DNA from: an uncultured Enterobacterales bacterium
GTDB taxonomy: Bacteria > Pseudomonadota > Gammaproteobacteria > Enterobacterales > Enterobacteriaceae
Direction of reading: 5' to 3'
Assembly (NCBI GenBank): GCA_946478305.1
Contig: CAMLBO010000001.1
Location: 102,793 to 166,792, forward strand
Length of the DNA: 64,000 nt
Below, in pieces: positions 1 to 9,918 of the stretch. How positions within the stretch are numbered: position 1 is the stretch's first letter; each line of letters begins with the position of its first letter. The notes under the pieces are model-generated. The model was given only the letters and a program-made list of their open reading frames with translations, was not told the DNA's origin and did no database searches. A program made the position numbers and the translations under genes.

Positions 1-395
1 ATCTCCTCGCTGAAACCACTCATCAGATTCACACGGATACCCGGATGCGACTGGCGGAACTGACTTAACAGCGCGGGCAGGCGATAAGCGGCATAGTTGC
101 TCGAAACGCCGAGCGAAATTTCCCCTTGCTGGCCTTGGTCCATGCTGTGCAGCGTAATTTTCAACTGCTGTAAATCCCGCAAAACGGCCACCGCATGTTG
201 AGCGAGATATTCTCCCTGGGCGCTGAATACCAGGCCCTTTTGCCCCTCCACAAACAGCCTGATGGCCAGTTTACGCTCGATTTGCCGCAGGCGATAACTC
301 AGCGCCGGTTGAGAGGTATAAAGCTGTTCGGCAGCGCGGGTAATATTTTTGTGCTGCCAGACGGCGCGCAGAATCAGCCAGTCTTTTTCGTTCAT
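1..395 (-). CDS. LysR-type transcriptional regulator, N-terminal part (cut by window edge)
   Basis: This open frame starts at an ATG at 395 and runs off the left edge, giving about 131 residues. The start reads MNEKDWLILRAVWQHKNITR, followed by AAEQLY-TSQPALSYRLRQIE, the classic LysR winged helix-turn-helix. The start of the effector-binding domain (GEISLGVSSNYA) follows from about residue 95. It diverges from the M20 peptidase and binding-protein genes across about 200 bp. LysR regulators usually control the adjacent divergent operon, so those genes are the likely target (inference). The C-terminal part is not in the window. Confidence 0.9.
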   Translation of the reverse strand, partial: MNEKDWLILRAVWQHKNITRAAEQLYTSQPALSYRLRQIERKLAIRLFVEGQKGLVFSAQGEYLAQHAVAVLRDLQQLKITLHSMDQGQQGEISLGVSSNYAAYRLPALLSQFRQSHPGIRVNLMSGFSEE

Positions 396-593
396 GCCGC
401 CTCTCTGAGCAGGATTTAAAAATCTGTAGCCATAAAATAATTTTTGCGTAGAAAGCGCAACAGATAAAAAGGCTGAATTTGACCCGATCCCACAAAAGCC
501 CTATTTCTAAGACATTAAAGTGGCCATGTGTATCGCGCTAATTTAATCAGGCGAAAATAATTTTTGGTTTTGCACCAAAGCAGGGAAATGAAA

Positions 594-1781
594 ATGTCTT
601 TATGCACCACAACCGACCATAAAAAGCAGGTTATCGACAGTGTCGATCTGCAAGCCGCGCAGTTCACCGCGCTGGCGCTGAAGATTCATGCCAACCCAGA
701 ACTGAGTTTTGAAGAAGTGCAGTCGGCAGCGGCGTTGATTGCTCCCTTGCAGGCCGCCGGTTTTACGATTGAAAAGCAGATTGGTGGACTGGCGACGGCG
801 TTTCGCGCCACCTTTGACAGCGGCAAACCCGGCCCGACTATTGCGCTGTTGGCTGAATATGACGCGCTCGAAGGCCTGGGGCACGCCTGCGGACATAACC
901 TGATTGGTACGGCATCGGTGGCGGCGGCGCTGGCGCTCAAAGCCGGGTTCCCGGCGCTATCCGGCAAACTGGAAGTGGTGGGGACACCGGCGGAGGAAGA
1001 GGGCGGCGGAAAAATTATTCTGGCGGATAAAGGCTTCTTCGACCACGTCGATGCGGTGATGATGTTCCACCCGCGCGATAAAACTATGGTCACCCGCGGT
1101 GGCCTGGCTTGCGTGGATGCCACCTTTAAATTCTTCGGTAAAGCAGCCCATGCGGCCTCTGCGCCACAAAACGGGATCAGTGCGCTTGACGCGGTGATCC
1201 ATACCTTCAATGGCATTAATGCCCTACGCCAGCTGTTTACCGACGACGTGCGCGTTCACGGCATTATTACCCATGGTGGAAGCGCCACCAATATTGTTCC
1301 GGCCTATGCCGAAGCCAAATTCCTGATGCGGGCCAATACGGTCGGTGGGCTATCTGCGGTGAAAAAGAAAGTTTTCGCTGCCGCGCAGGGTGGCGCCGAT
1401 ATGAGCGGGGCGCGGCTGGAAATTGAAGAAGGGCTGACTTACGCCGAACGCAATAACAACCTGACGCTGGCTGGATACTTCGAGCAAAACCTGGAGATCC
1501 TCGGCGTTGAGGTCGTTCCGCCCCCGCTCAGTGGCGGCATTGGTTCATCTGACATTGGTAACGTCAGCCAAATCACCGCAGCGATTCACCCTTATTTACG
1601 CATCGGCGATGTCCTGCCGCACACACCTGAATTTGCTGATGCCGCAGGTTCCGCCGCCGGGCTGGAGACGATGTTAAAGGCCGCTAAGGCGCTGGCAATG
1701 ACCGCCGTTGATTTGTGCCAGCACCCTGAGATGCTGCATGCGGTTCGGGAAGAGTTTTTACACTGGCAGTCACAAAAATAA
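594..1781 (+). CDS. M20 family metallo-amidohydrolase (AbgB-like peptidase)
   Basis: A zinc-dependent amidohydrolase of about 395 residues in the M20 group that includes p-aminobenzoyl-glutamate hydrolase subunits and aminoacylases. Visible motifs are HACGHN at 97-102, the TPAEEEGGGK segment at 131-140 and MMFHP with His159, which supply metal ligands and the catalytic Glu. The dimerisation insert (FFGKAAHAAS) follows. I prefer the ATG at 594 because AGGGA lies seven bases upstream; an in-frame ATG at 588 and a TTG at 564 are alternatives. There is no signal peptide, so it is cytosolic. It lies 21 bp upstream of an amino-acid binding protein, suggesting uptake and hydrolysis of an N-acylated amino acid or peptide; the substrate cannot be read from sequence. 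Confidence 0.87.
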   Translation: MSLCTTTDHKKQVIDSVDLQAAQFTALALKIHANPELSFEEVQSAAALIAPLQAAGFTIEKQIGGLATAFRATFDSGKPGPTIALLAEYDALEGLGHACGHNLIGTASVAAALALKAGFPALSGKLEVVGTPAEEEGGGKIILADKGFFDHVDAVMMFHPRDKTMVTRGGLACVDATFKFFGKAAHAASAPQNGISALDAVIHTFNGINALRQLFTDDVRVHGIITHGGSATNIVPAYAEAKFLMRANTVGGLSAVKKKVFAAAQGGADMSGARLEIEEGLTYAERNNNLTLAGYFEQNLEILGVEVVPPPLSGGIGSSDIGNVSQITAAIHPYLRIGDVLPHTPEFADAAGSAAGLETMLKAAKALAMTAVDLCQHPEMLHAVREEFLHWQSQK

Positions 1782-1802
1782 CCTGGGAATGAGAGAACAA
1801 CA

Positions 1803-2594
1803 ATGATCAAGAGAGCACTGGCTTTGGCCGTTTTCGGCCTGATGATGAGCAGCACGGCAGCGCATGCCGAGGGCGAAACTCTGCGCGTCGGCGCGGACCT
1901 GGCTTTTCCTCCTTTCCAGTTCCGTGATGCCAGCGGAACCCCGACCGGCTTTGAAATTGATATCACTAACGCCATCTGTAAAGAGATGAACGTAAAATGT
2001 GAATATGTGGTCAGCAGTTTTGACGCTGAGATCCCGTCACTGATGGCCAAGAAAGTCGATTTTATCTCCCCACAGGGCGCAACTGAAAAACGCCGCAAGG
2101 TGATCGACTTCAGCGATTTTGTCTTTCACATCCCGACCAAGTTGGTGGCACGCAAAGGCAGCCCCTTGCAGCCAACGCCAGAGTCTCTGAAAGGCAAGCG
2201 CATTGCCGTACAACAGGGATCGATTCAGGAGATGTATGCCAATGCATTCTGGCTACCGCAGGGAGTTGACGTCGTCGCTTACGCCGACCAGGACACGATA
2301 TATCAGGATTTGATCGCCGGTCGTCTTGATGCGTCTCTCAGCCCTGGTGTGGCCGTGACCTATGGTTTTCTGAATAAACCGGAGGGCAAAGATTTCACCC
2401 TGACCGGCCCGGAAGTGCGTGACGATAAGCTGTTCAGCATCGGCTCCGCTTACGGGATGCGTCAGGGGGATGACAAAACCAAAAAACTGCTTAACGACGG
2501 TTTAGCAAAAATTATCGCTGATGGAACCTGGGAAAAGATTAAAACCCACTACTTTGGCTCGCTGGAGATGGCGGTCACACGTTCTCAGCAATAG
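1803..2594 (+). CDS. Periplasmic amino-acid ABC transporter binding protein (family 3 SBP)
   Basis: A 263-residue family 3 solute-binding protein resembling lysine/arginine/ornithine or histidine binding proteins. A Sec signal peptide ends at AHA (residue 22). The first mature strand LRVGADLAFPPFQF and the FEIDITNAIC segment are diagnostic, and the cysteine pair in CKEMNVKC is typical of LAO/HisJ-type proteins. It is probably co-transcribed with the M20 amidohydrolase 21 bp upstream. No permease or ATPase gene is nearby, so it must use a transporter encoded elsewhere, or its partners have been lost. Its 3' end overlaps the convergent GNAT gene by 20 bp. Confidence 0.9.
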   Translation: MIKRALALAVFGLMMSSTAAHAEGETLRVGADLAFPPFQFRDASGTPTGFEIDITNAICKEMNVKCEYVVSSFDAEIPSLMAKKVDFISPQGATEKRRKVIDFSDFVFHIPTKLVARKGSPLQPTPESLKGKRIAVQQGSIQEMYANAFWLPQGVDVVAYADQDTIYQDLIAGRLDASLSPGVAVTYGFLNKPEGKDFTLTGPEVRDDKLFSIGSAYGMRQGDDKTKKLLNDGLAKIIADGTWEKIKTHYFGSLEMAVTRSQQ

Positions 2595-3066
2595 CGCTGA
2601 AAGTTTTCACCCTATAGACGCTGAGCGGGTCGAAGGTGTAATCACCAAAAGGCCCGGTCAGGCTGTAACCCCGTTTCTGGTACAGGCCTATCGCCTCGGG
2701 TTGATAAATTCCGGTTTCCAGAAACAACCTCTGAATATTCAACTTCTTTAGCTGGTCCTCCAGAGCCTGAATCAGTCTGGAGGCCACCCCTTTGCCACGC
2801 CCGGCTGGCGCTACATAGACCCGCTTGATTTCCGCAATCCCGTTTTCGCCCACATACAGGCACGCGCAACCGACCGGCTGGCCCGCGCTTTGCGCCAGAA
2901 AGGGATAATTAACCGAGTTCGCCATCAACTCCAGGGGCATAGCATAATCGCTGCCAGTCGGGTAAAGAGCCGACTGGTAATCATCGAGTTCTGCGACCAG
3001 CGCCGTGAGACGCTGGTCGGTCAGTGCAACCGGAAAAATCTCCAGGGACATATCTCTCTGTTCCAT
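2575..3066 (-). CDS. GNAT family N-acetyltransferase
   Basis: A 163-residue single-domain GNAT acetyltransferase. The acetyl-CoA pyrophosphate loop is visible as RVYVAPAGRGKGVASRLI (RGKGVA at 90-95), followed by the family's motif B (QPEAIGLYQKRGY). The start at 3066 is chosen because GGAGG lies eight bases upstream. Close relatives are annotated as amino-acid or small-molecule acetyltransferases, but the substrate cannot be inferred. It is convergent with the binding-protein gene and overlaps its 3' end by 20 bp. Confidence 0.87.
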   Translation of the reverse strand: MEQRDMSLEIFPVALTDQRLTALVAELDDYQSALYPTGSDYAMPLELMANSVNYPFLAQSAGQPVGCACLYVGENGIAEIKRVYVAPAGRGKGVASRLIQALEDQLKKLNIQRLFLETGIYQPEAIGLYQKRGYSLTGPFGDYTFDPLSVYRVKTFSAIAENV

Positions 3067-3172
3067 TATAAAAGCCTCCATCATTTATAATCATGAAAAT
3101 TTACCCATGCAAGGAACGCGCCGTCACTGACCCCTTTGCGGGTTGATGACGCGGGGTTATCGGTTAGTGCAG

Positions 3173-3220
3173 AATGAGAAAGCAAGAGCCGGAGGGTTTT
3201 GCAGGAGCGCGCAGGTTAGC
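3173..3220 (+). promoter_or_regulatory. Putative Ada operator and ada promoter
   Basis: AATGAGAAAGCAA at 3173-3185 fits the methyl-Ada binding consensus AAT-N6-GCAA. About 38 bp further on, TTATCTATCC resembles the -10 region of the E. coli ada promoter as I recall it (AGCCT followed closely by CTATCC). The placement ahead of ada implies methylation-induced autoactivation, as known in E. coli. Confidence 0.6.
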
Positions 3221-3258
3221 CTGTTATCTATCCCGCCGAAGATGAAAGAGGTCGTACT

Positions 3259-4413
3259 ATGTCTATGAAAACTGTCCCAGCAAAAAACCTGTCCGCCAAA
3301 AAACAGCCTGTTAAAACAGCCTCGCCTCTGACGCAAGATGACCCGCGCTGGCAGGCGGTAGTGGAGTGTAATGCTGAAGCCGACGGCCAGTTTGTCTATG
3401 CGGTAAAAACCACCGGTATTTACTGTGCGCCTTCATGTGTCTCCCGCCAGCCTAATCCAAAAAATGTGGTTTTTTATGCAGACGCGAACGAAGCGGAACA
3501 GGCGGGTTTTCGCCCCTGCAAGCGCTGCCGTCAGGGGCTGATTTCACTGGCTCAACACCATAACCGACAAATTGAACAGGCCTGTCGCCTGATTGAACAG
3601 GCAGAGAATCCCCTGACATTGATTACTCTCGCTGCAGCGGTGGGAATCAGCCCATATCATTTCCATCGTTTATTTAAAGCCCGGACCGGCGTCACGCCTA
3701 AAGAGTACGCGCTGGCGCTGCGAACCCGTCGGGTGCGTGAACGTTTGTTGGAAGATATGCCCGTGACGCAAGCCATTTACCAGTCCGGTTATGTTTCTGA
3801 CGGTCGGTTCTACGAGAGCGCCGGACTCACTTTGGGTATGACGCCCAAAGCCTTCAAGAACGGCGGGAGAGGGATGGAGGTTTGGTTTGCAGTCGGAAAA
3901 TGTTCTTTGGGCGCTATTTTAGTGGCTGAAAGCTCAAGGGGTATTTGCGCCATATTATTGGGTGATGACCCTGAGTCGTTAGTTCAGCAACTGCAAGACA
4001 GTTTCCCTCATGCCGCTTTATGCGGAGCCGATCCTGATTTTGAGCAACGGATGGCGAGCATTATTGGCTTTGTCGATGCGCCACAAACCGGGCTGGCACT
4101 TCCGCTGGATATCCGCGGCACCGCTTTTCAGCAGCGTGTCTGGCAGGCGCTGCGTGAAATTCCGTTCGGCACTACGGTCAGCTATTCGCAGATTGCGCAG
4201 AAAATTGGCTCGCCAAAATCAGTTCGAGCGGTAGCGGGAGCCTGTGCCGCTAACCTGCTGGCGGTGGCAATTCCCTGCCACCGGGTAGTGAAAAACGATG
4301 GGCAGATCTCCGGCTATCGCTGGGGCATCGAGCGCAAACGAAAGATACTGGCGCAGGAAGAAAAAATGGGAAGCCAAAAGCCTGATCAGTCGAAGATTTT
4401 TATCCCTGAATAG
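3259..4413 (+). CDS. ada: Bifunctional Ada: methyl-phosphotriester acceptor/AraC activator and O6-methylguanine-DNA methyltransferase
   Basis: A suicide DNA repair protein of 384 residues. The N-terminal zinc domain carries Cys56, Cys60, Cys87 and Cys90 (TGIYCAPSC, RPCKRC); Cys56 corresponds to the methyl acceptor Cys38 of E. coli Ada. An AraC-type helix-turn-helix region follows (about 105-200, with PYHFHRLFKARTGVTPKEY). The C-terminal alkyltransferase domain ends in PCHRV with acceptor Cys340. The N-terminus is about 18 residues longer than in E. coli. A matching operator lies upstream. No alkB follows; the next gene is the convergent fosA, whose 3' end overlaps this one by 28 bp. Confidence 0.95.
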   Translation: MSMKTVPAKNLSAKKQPVKTASPLTQDDPRWQAVVECNAEADGQFVYAVKTTGIYCAPSCVSRQPNPKNVVFYADANEAEQAGFRPCKRCRQGLISLAQHHNRQIEQACRLIEQAENPLTLITLAAAVGISPYHFHRLFKARTGVTPKEYALALRTRRVRERLLEDMPVTQAIYQSGYVSDGRFYESAGLTLGMTPKAFKNGGRGMEVWFAVGKCSLGAILVAESSRGICAILLGDDPESLVQQLQDSFPHAALCGADPDFEQRMASIIGFVDAPQTGLALPLDIRGTAFQQRVWQALREIPFGTTVSYSQIAQKIGSPKSVRAVAGACAANLLAVAIPCHRVVKNDGQISGYRWGIERKRKILAQEEKMGSQKPDQSKIFIPE

Positions 4414-4796
4414 GGGGTTAACCTGCATGCAGCAAGGCGGGAAGTTAAATCTCCCTCGTGGGCTTCCAGCTTATGCCCATCGGGATCGAGAAAATAATAC
4501 GATTCGCCCTCGCTGCGGTTTTCCTTCCATTCAATGACGCCTACCGCTTGTAGTCTCTTTCTGAATGCGCCTAGGTTGTCACTATTAATGCTAAAAGCAT
4601 AGTGAGTATATTCAGGGTGAGGCGCTGATTTTTGGCAGGTTTCTTTTGTCAGGCATAACCATAAACCTGGCAGTGAGAGATACGCGCCGGTGGCCCACAC
4701 CGCGTTCAGTTTCAGCCCCAACAATTCGCTGTAAAAATGGATACTTCGCTCAAGGTTATTGCAAGATAAGGTCAGATGATTAAAGCCGGTGAGCAT
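4386..4796 (-). CDS. fosA: Fosfomycin resistance glutathione transferase FosA
   Basis: A Mn2+/K+-dependent glutathione S-transferase of the vicinal oxygen chelate fold that opens the fosfomycin epoxide. At 136 residues it has the family length. Metal ligands His7 (NHLTL), His65 (YTHYAF) and Glu111 (GHKLEAHEG) are all present. So are the potassium-loop residues in RSEGES (94-99) and the DLTSRLAACR helix with Arg120. The sequence closely resembles chromosomal FosA of Klebsiella and Serratia. No mobile element flanks it, so it looks intrinsic. Its 3' end overlaps ada by 28 bp in convergent orientation. Confidence 0.93.
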   Translation of the reverse strand: MLTGFNHLTLSCNNLERSIHFYSELLGLKLNAVWATGAYLSLPGLWLCLTKETCQKSAPHPEYTHYAFSINSDNLGAFRKRLQAVGVIEWKENRSEGESYYFLDPDGHKLEAHEGDLTSRLAACRLTPYSGIKIFD

Positions 4797-4885
4797 GTAG
4801 TCTCCCTTAACCAGAAAGTCGGTTTATACTGGGGTATGACTTTCCATAAGTGAAAGCTAACCCATTAAAACTAAGGATATTTCCC

Positions 4886-5440
4886 GTGACTACTCTGACT
4901 CTCAGAGATGCCAGGCCGGCTGATGCCGCTGAACTTGCCCGTCTTCACGTCGCGGTCTGGCGTGAAACCTATCGCCACCTTGCACCTGCGGACGCCTTTT
5001 CTGCATTGGACGAACCCCGCCGGCGGGTATTCTGGCAAGATAAGTTCGCCAATCCGGCAGGAAATCAGTTTGTATTGTTAGCTGAAATCAACGGTCAGCT
5101 GGCCGGTTTTGCGCTGGCATCAACCTCAGGCAATCCTCAGTTCGGTACACTGGCTGAAATAAAACTGTTATATGTCGACAGCCAGTTTGCGCGCCAGGGA
5201 ATCGGTCGTTGTCTGCTCACCGAGATAGCGCAGCGCCTCAAAAACTGCGGCTTCACTGGCGTGGGCCTGGGTGTTGTAGAAGGTAACGATCCGGCGATCG
5301 GCTTTTACAGTGCATTGGGTGGCAAAGAGACCGGACGCTACACAGACTCCGGTCCTCTGTGGCTTTCCCCGAATATTATTTACGCCTGGGATGATATCGA
5401 CCAGTTGCTCTCGTCATCGCTGAAACCCAAGCGGCGTTAA
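4886..5440 (+). CDS. GNAT family N-acetyltransferase
   Basis: A GNAT acetyltransferase of 184 residues. The acetyl-CoA loop is IKLLYVDSQFARQGIGRCLL and the following motif is NDPAIGFYSALGG, typical of the RimI/PhnO-like group. I chose the GTG at 4886 because AAGGAT lies at ideal spacing upstream; an in-frame GTG at 4850 would add 12 residues without a good ribosome site. It diverges from fosA with about 90 bp between them. The substrate is unknown. Confidence 0.85.
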   Translation: MTTLTLRDARPADAAELARLHVAVWRETYRHLAPADAFSALDEPRRRVFWQDKFANPAGNQFVLLAEINGQLAGFALASTSGNPQFGTLAEIKLLYVDSQFARQGIGRCLLTEIAQRLKNCGFTGVGLGVVEGNDPAIGFYSALGGKETGRYTDSGPLWLSPNIIYAWDDIDQLLSSSLKPKRR

Positions 5441-5454
5441 AAAAGCACGACTTC

Positions 5455-6171
5455 TTACTTCCTGAAGGCTTCAAGACGCTGTTTCTGCTGGCCTTCAGTA
5501 TCGAAATTTTCAGCACTTAACCATTGTTCAAAGGCCGCTTTACGCTGAGGCCACTCTTGGTCGAGCATGGAGTACCAGCAGGTATCGCGGTTGCGGCCTT
5601 TGGTCACAATCGCCTGACGGAATGTGCCCTCAAACTCGAAGCCCAATCTTTTGGCGGCGGCATTAGAGGCATCATTCATGCTGTGGCATTTCCATTCACA
5701 GCGGCGGTATTTCAGATCATCAAAAAGATATTTCAGCAGCAGGAAAATCGCTTCGGTGCCATGGCATGAGCGCTTCATCAGCGGCGACCAGTTGACCCAA
5801 CCGATTTCCGCCACGCCATTCACAGGGTCAATTCGCATCAGCGACACGCTGCCTATTGCGCGCTGCGTAATCTGATCGACCACGGCAAAGAAAAGGGGAT
5901 CTTTGCTTGCTGCATTGGTGGAGATAAAGAGGTCGCATGCTTCTTGTGTGGCCGGACGGTCAACCGCGAAATAGGTCCAGTCACGGTTATCATCAATACT
6001 GTGCCAGGCTGAGAATAATTCATGGCTGTGACGTTGGGTGTCCAGGGGGTCCAGGCGGCAAAAACGGCCAATAAGCTCTACTGATTGTGGAAGTTCCCGT
6101 ACTTGCCAGTCCGGCAGGGCGTCGCCGACCGGCTGACCAAAATGATTGAGCGTTGTCATATCTGATTCCAT
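5455..6171 (-). CDS. RimJ/RimL-type GNAT acetyltransferase
   Basis: A 238-residue acetyltransferase of the RimJ/RimL (Acetyltransf_3) group. Visible hallmarks are the opening VELIGRFCRLDPLD, the core strand GSVSLMRIDPVNGVAEIGWV and the C-terminal NAAAKRLGFEFEGTFRQ loop. Relatives acetylate protein N-termini or small molecules; the target here cannot be told. The ATG at 6171 is used; an in-frame ATG at 6159 with GGA seven bases upstream is an equally good start. It is convergent with the preceding GNAT gene, with only 14 bp between stop codons. Confidence 0.85.
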   Translation of the reverse strand: MESDMTTLNHFGQPVGDALPDWQVRELPQSVELIGRFCRLDPLDTQRHSHELFSAWHSIDDNRDWTYFAVDRPATQEACDLFISTNAASKDPLFFAVVDQITQRAIGSVSLMRIDPVNGVAEIGWVNWSPLMKRSCHGTEAIFLLLKYLFDDLKYRRCEWKCHSMNDASNAAAKRLGFEFEGTFRQAIVTKGRNRDTCWYSMLDQEWPQRKAAFEQWLSAENFDTEGQQKQRLEAFRK

Positions 6172-6249
6172 TTCAATTTCACCAGTGAATAGTGTCTATA
6201 AAATCAGAAGCCTGACAACGCTGCAACCCGCAGAGTGGCGGTGACGGGT

Positions 6250-7107
<858 letters not shown>

Positions 7108-8157
7108 TTAGCTCCCCGTCATATTGAGCAGGATTTTGCCATTCATCGGCTGACCGGCGAGCGCATTGACACAGTCTGCGAAGGTTTGCGCGTTGCCAAT
7201 ACTGGCGATCAACGGCTCCAGCTGCAGCTTTTTTTGTGCGAACAAGTTTGCCGCCAGCTGCCATTCACTGCCCGGCCAGGGGGCGGAGTAGTTCATCCAA
7301 CTGCCCAGAATGGTCAGCTCTTTGCGTAATATATGGCTGAAGGTGGCGGATGGGAGAATCAGGTCTTTATGCAGGGTACCGACCAGCGCGACCTGCGCAT
7401 GAGGCCCGGCGATATCCAACGCCAATGCGACGGTTTGTGGGGTGCCTGCTGTCTCGAGAATGAGCTGGTCAAAGCGCCTTGGGTGCATATCCGTGGCGAT
7501 CTCTTCAGCGTTCATTGCGGCACTGTTATAAACAAATGACGCACCAATCTCCCTTGCCAGTTGTAGCCGCTGCGGATTGATATCAATAGCGGTGACCGTT
7601 TTAGCACCCAGCGCATTGGCACATTGAATGGCCAACTGACCAATGGTGCCTGCACCAATGACGATCACCTCTTTGCCATCACATCCTCCGGCCAGCTTTA
7701 ATGCGTGCAGGCTGACCGTAATAGGTTCCAGAAAAGCACCTTGCAACAAAGAGGCCCCTTTAGGCAGTTTAAACAGACTGCTTCGGCGCACTGCCAGATA
7801 CTCTGCGTGACCACCATCGCTACGCGAACCGATAAACTGATAATGTTTACACTGGGAGAAGGCATGACGCTGGCATTCAGGGCAGGTAAAGCAGGGTTTA
7901 AGCGGGACGCAGGCGACGGCATCACCGACGGCTAAATCAGTGACTTTTTCACCGCAACGCATGACTTCACCACTGAACTCATGGCCCAGTGTTATCGGGT
8001 AATAGTGTGCACCATCAGCAAAGATGCGTGGAATGTCTGAACCACAAAGCCCTGAATAAGCAATTTTGACCAATACCTCATCGGGATGCTCAATCTGCGG
8101 GAGGGGTTTATCTTCGACAATCACTTTACCGCCGGCCTGTACGACAACAGATTTCAT
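7108..8157 (-). CDS. gatD: Galactitol-1-phosphate 5-dehydrogenase
   Basis: A zinc-containing medium-chain dehydrogenase of 349 residues that oxidises galactitol 1-phosphate to tagatose 6-phosphate with NAD. Catalytic zinc ligands are Cys38, His59 and Glu60 (GLCGSD, LGHEF). The structural zinc is held by Cys89, Cys92, Cys95 and Cys103. The Rossmann motif GAGTIG follows. The ATG at 8157 has TAAGGAG upstream; the longer in-frame extension is unlikely. It sits between gatC and gatY in one operon. Confidence 0.93.
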   Translation of the reverse strand: MKSVVVQAGGKVIVEDKPLPQIEHPDEVLVKIAYSGLCGSDIPRIFADGAHYYPITLGHEFSGEVMRCGEKVTDLAVGDAVACVPLKPCFTCPECQRHAFSQCKHYQFIGSRSDGGHAEYLAVRRSSLFKLPKGASLLQGAFLEPITVSLHALKLAGGCDGKEVIVIGAGTIGQLAIQCANALGAKTVTAIDINPQRLQLAREIGASFVYNSAAMNAEEIATDMHPRRFDQLILETAGTPQTVALALDIAGPHAQVALVGTLHKDLILPSATFSHILRKELTILGSWMNYSAPWPGSEWQLAANLFAQKKLQLEPLIASIGNAQTFADCVNALAGQPMNGKILLNMTGS

Positions 8158-8193
8158 TGAATACTCCTTAAAGGGGGCTTTCACCCCCACAGG

Positions 8194-9573
8194 TTAAAGG
8201 ACGTTAGATTTTTCCAGTGTGACGGCAGCGGCCAGACGTTCTTCACGCAGGAACTTCCGTGCGCGACGCCAGGTCAGGAATACGCCAAGAGCGTAGACCA
8301 CACCAATGCCCGTCAGGCCCGCGATGTTTTGCCAGGTACAAAGCTGAATGAGCAGATAGGTGATGGGAGAGCCACCTTGATCCATGGAGGCAACCTGACT
8401 ACCCGTTTTTAGCGCACCGGCGTTAGCCGCCAACTGGGTGTGCAGCCCAATGGTTTGCGTAGCTATCCACAAGGTGATGCCCATAATGATCACGCCGGAA
8501 ATCAGGGTGCGGAATAAATTGCCCTGATGTACTGCGACGGCAATCGCCACAAAGAAGCCGATGGTAGCCAGGTCACCGAAGGGCAGTACCTGGTTCCCAG
8601 GGACAATGACGGCAATCAAAATAGTCAGAGGAATAAAAATCAGACTGGCGGAGACGACGGCGGTATGCCCGAGCAACAGCGCCGGGTCCAGACCTATCAG
8701 AAACTCCTGACCGCCAAATTTAGCCTGTAAACGGCTACGTGCGTGGCGGGCAATCGGCGTCAGGCCATCCATGATGGGCTTGATCACGCGTGGCATCAGC
8801 AGCATCACGGCGGCGGTTTTCACTGCCAGTTGCAGTATGCCTTTGATGTCATACCCCGCGAGATAGCCAATGAGCAGGCCCATGACAAAACCGACGGTTA
8901 CCGGCTCACCAAAGGGACCAAAGCGTTTTTGGACGTCATCCGCACTGAAGTGGATGTTCCGCAATCCCGGTATTTTCTCAATGACGGTATCAACCAGCAC
9001 CGCAATCGGGCCGAGATAGGCTGAAGAGCCGTGCGGGATAGCTATGCCTTCGAGATTGAAGAAATCACGGGTGTCTTTGGCAAACCAGTCACCCAGTTTG
9101 TAAACGAAGGCGGCATGAACCACGACGCCCATGATGCCAATCCAGTAGGACCCCGTCGCCAGGTGCAGCATGGCGCCGGTAAAGGTCATGTGCCAGATAT
9201 TCCAGATATCGACATTGACTACGCGGGTCATGCGGGTTACCAGCATCAATATATTGACACCAATGGCGATCGGGATGGCAACCAGAGCAATTTGCGACGC
9301 CCAGGTCATCGGGGAAGAGCCCGGCCAGCCTATATCCACGACATGAAGATTAATTTGAAAATGTTCTGCCATCGATTTCGCGGCAGGGCCGATCGAGTCG
9401 AGCATCAGGCCGATGACCAGCCCAATCCCGACAAAGCCAATCCCGATGTGCAGGCCGGACTTAAAGGAATCCCCGATTTTCATCCCTAATATCATGGAGA
9501 AAATGATGATCACCAGCGGCAGCATCACCGTGGGCCCAAGATCCAATATGTAACGCATGATGTCAGTAAACAT
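8194..9573 (-). CDS. gatC: PTS galactitol transporter subunit IIC
   Basis: The membrane channel of the galactitol phosphotransferase system, 459 residues with multiple hydrophobic segments. The N-terminus MRYILDLGPTVMLPLVIIIF and the repeated VGIGLVIGLML-type helices match the EIIC-GAT family. The start at 9573 has GGAG seven bases upstream, in a string formed by the end of gatB and its stop codon, so the two are translationally close. It takes phosphate from GatB and imports galactitol as galactitol 1-phosphate. Confidence 0.93.
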   Translation of the reverse strand: MFTDIMRYILDLGPTVMLPLVIIIFSMILGMKIGDSFKSGLHIGIGFVGIGLVIGLMLDSIGPAAKSMAEHFQINLHVVDIGWPGSSPMTWASQIALVAIPIAIGVNILMLVTRMTRVVNVDIWNIWHMTFTGAMLHLATGSYWIGIMGVVVHAAFVYKLGDWFAKDTRDFFNLEGIAIPHGSSAYLGPIAVLVDTVIEKIPGLRNIHFSADDVQKRFGPFGEPVTVGFVMGLLIGYLAGYDIKGILQLAVKTAAVMLLMPRVIKPIMDGLTPIARHARSRLQAKFGGQEFLIGLDPALLLGHTAVVSASLIFIPLTILIAVIVPGNQVLPFGDLATIGFFVAIAVAVHQGNLFRTLISGVIIMGITLWIATQTIGLHTQLAANAGALKTGSQVASMDQGGSPITYLLIQLCTWQNIAGLTGIGVVYALGVFLTWRRARKFLREERLAAAVTLEKSNVL

Positions 9574-9577
9574 GGGC

Positions 9578-9862
9578 TTACTCCTGCAGCAGCGTCAGTA
9601 TTTTTTGTCTCAGAACGTCGATACCGACACCGGAGACAAAGGGCATACCGTGAACAACCGGGATATCACCAAACTGGCGATCGACGCGGGCGGTGGTGCA
9701 GATGAGATCCGCTCCATCCATATAGGTCTCAATTTCAGTCACCCGACACTGAATGAGATCCAGTGTGATCCCATGTTCGGCACACAGTTCCTTGATCTCT
9801 TCAGCAGCAAGGGTTGAGGTGGCAACGGCACCACCGCAGGCAACAATAATTTTTCTTTTCAC
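9578..9862 (-). CDS. gatB: PTS galactitol transporter subunit IIB
   Basis: The 94-residue phosphocarrier domain IIB of the galactitol PTS. The phospho-accepting Cys9 lies in the N-terminal loop [11 protein letters not shown], as in GatB and other lactose/ascorbate-like IIB folds. It lies between gatA (56 bp upstream) and gatC (4 bp downstream), on a separate polypeptide as is usual for the galactitol system. Confidence 0.93.
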   Translation of the reverse strand: MKRKIIVACGGAVATSTLAAEEIKELCAEHGITLDLIQCRVTEIETYMDGADLICTTARVDRQFGDIPVVHGMPFVSGVGIDVLRQKILTLLQE

Positions 9863-9918
9863 GATAAGGCTCCTTGGTGTTCGGTTTTTGGTGTTGTTTT
9901 AGGTGTTATAGGGGCGGA

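Noticed and set aside
686..1216. A long open frame antisense to the M20 amidohydrolase
   Set aside because: It mirrors the codon pattern of the real gene, lacks a start signal and shows no family motif.
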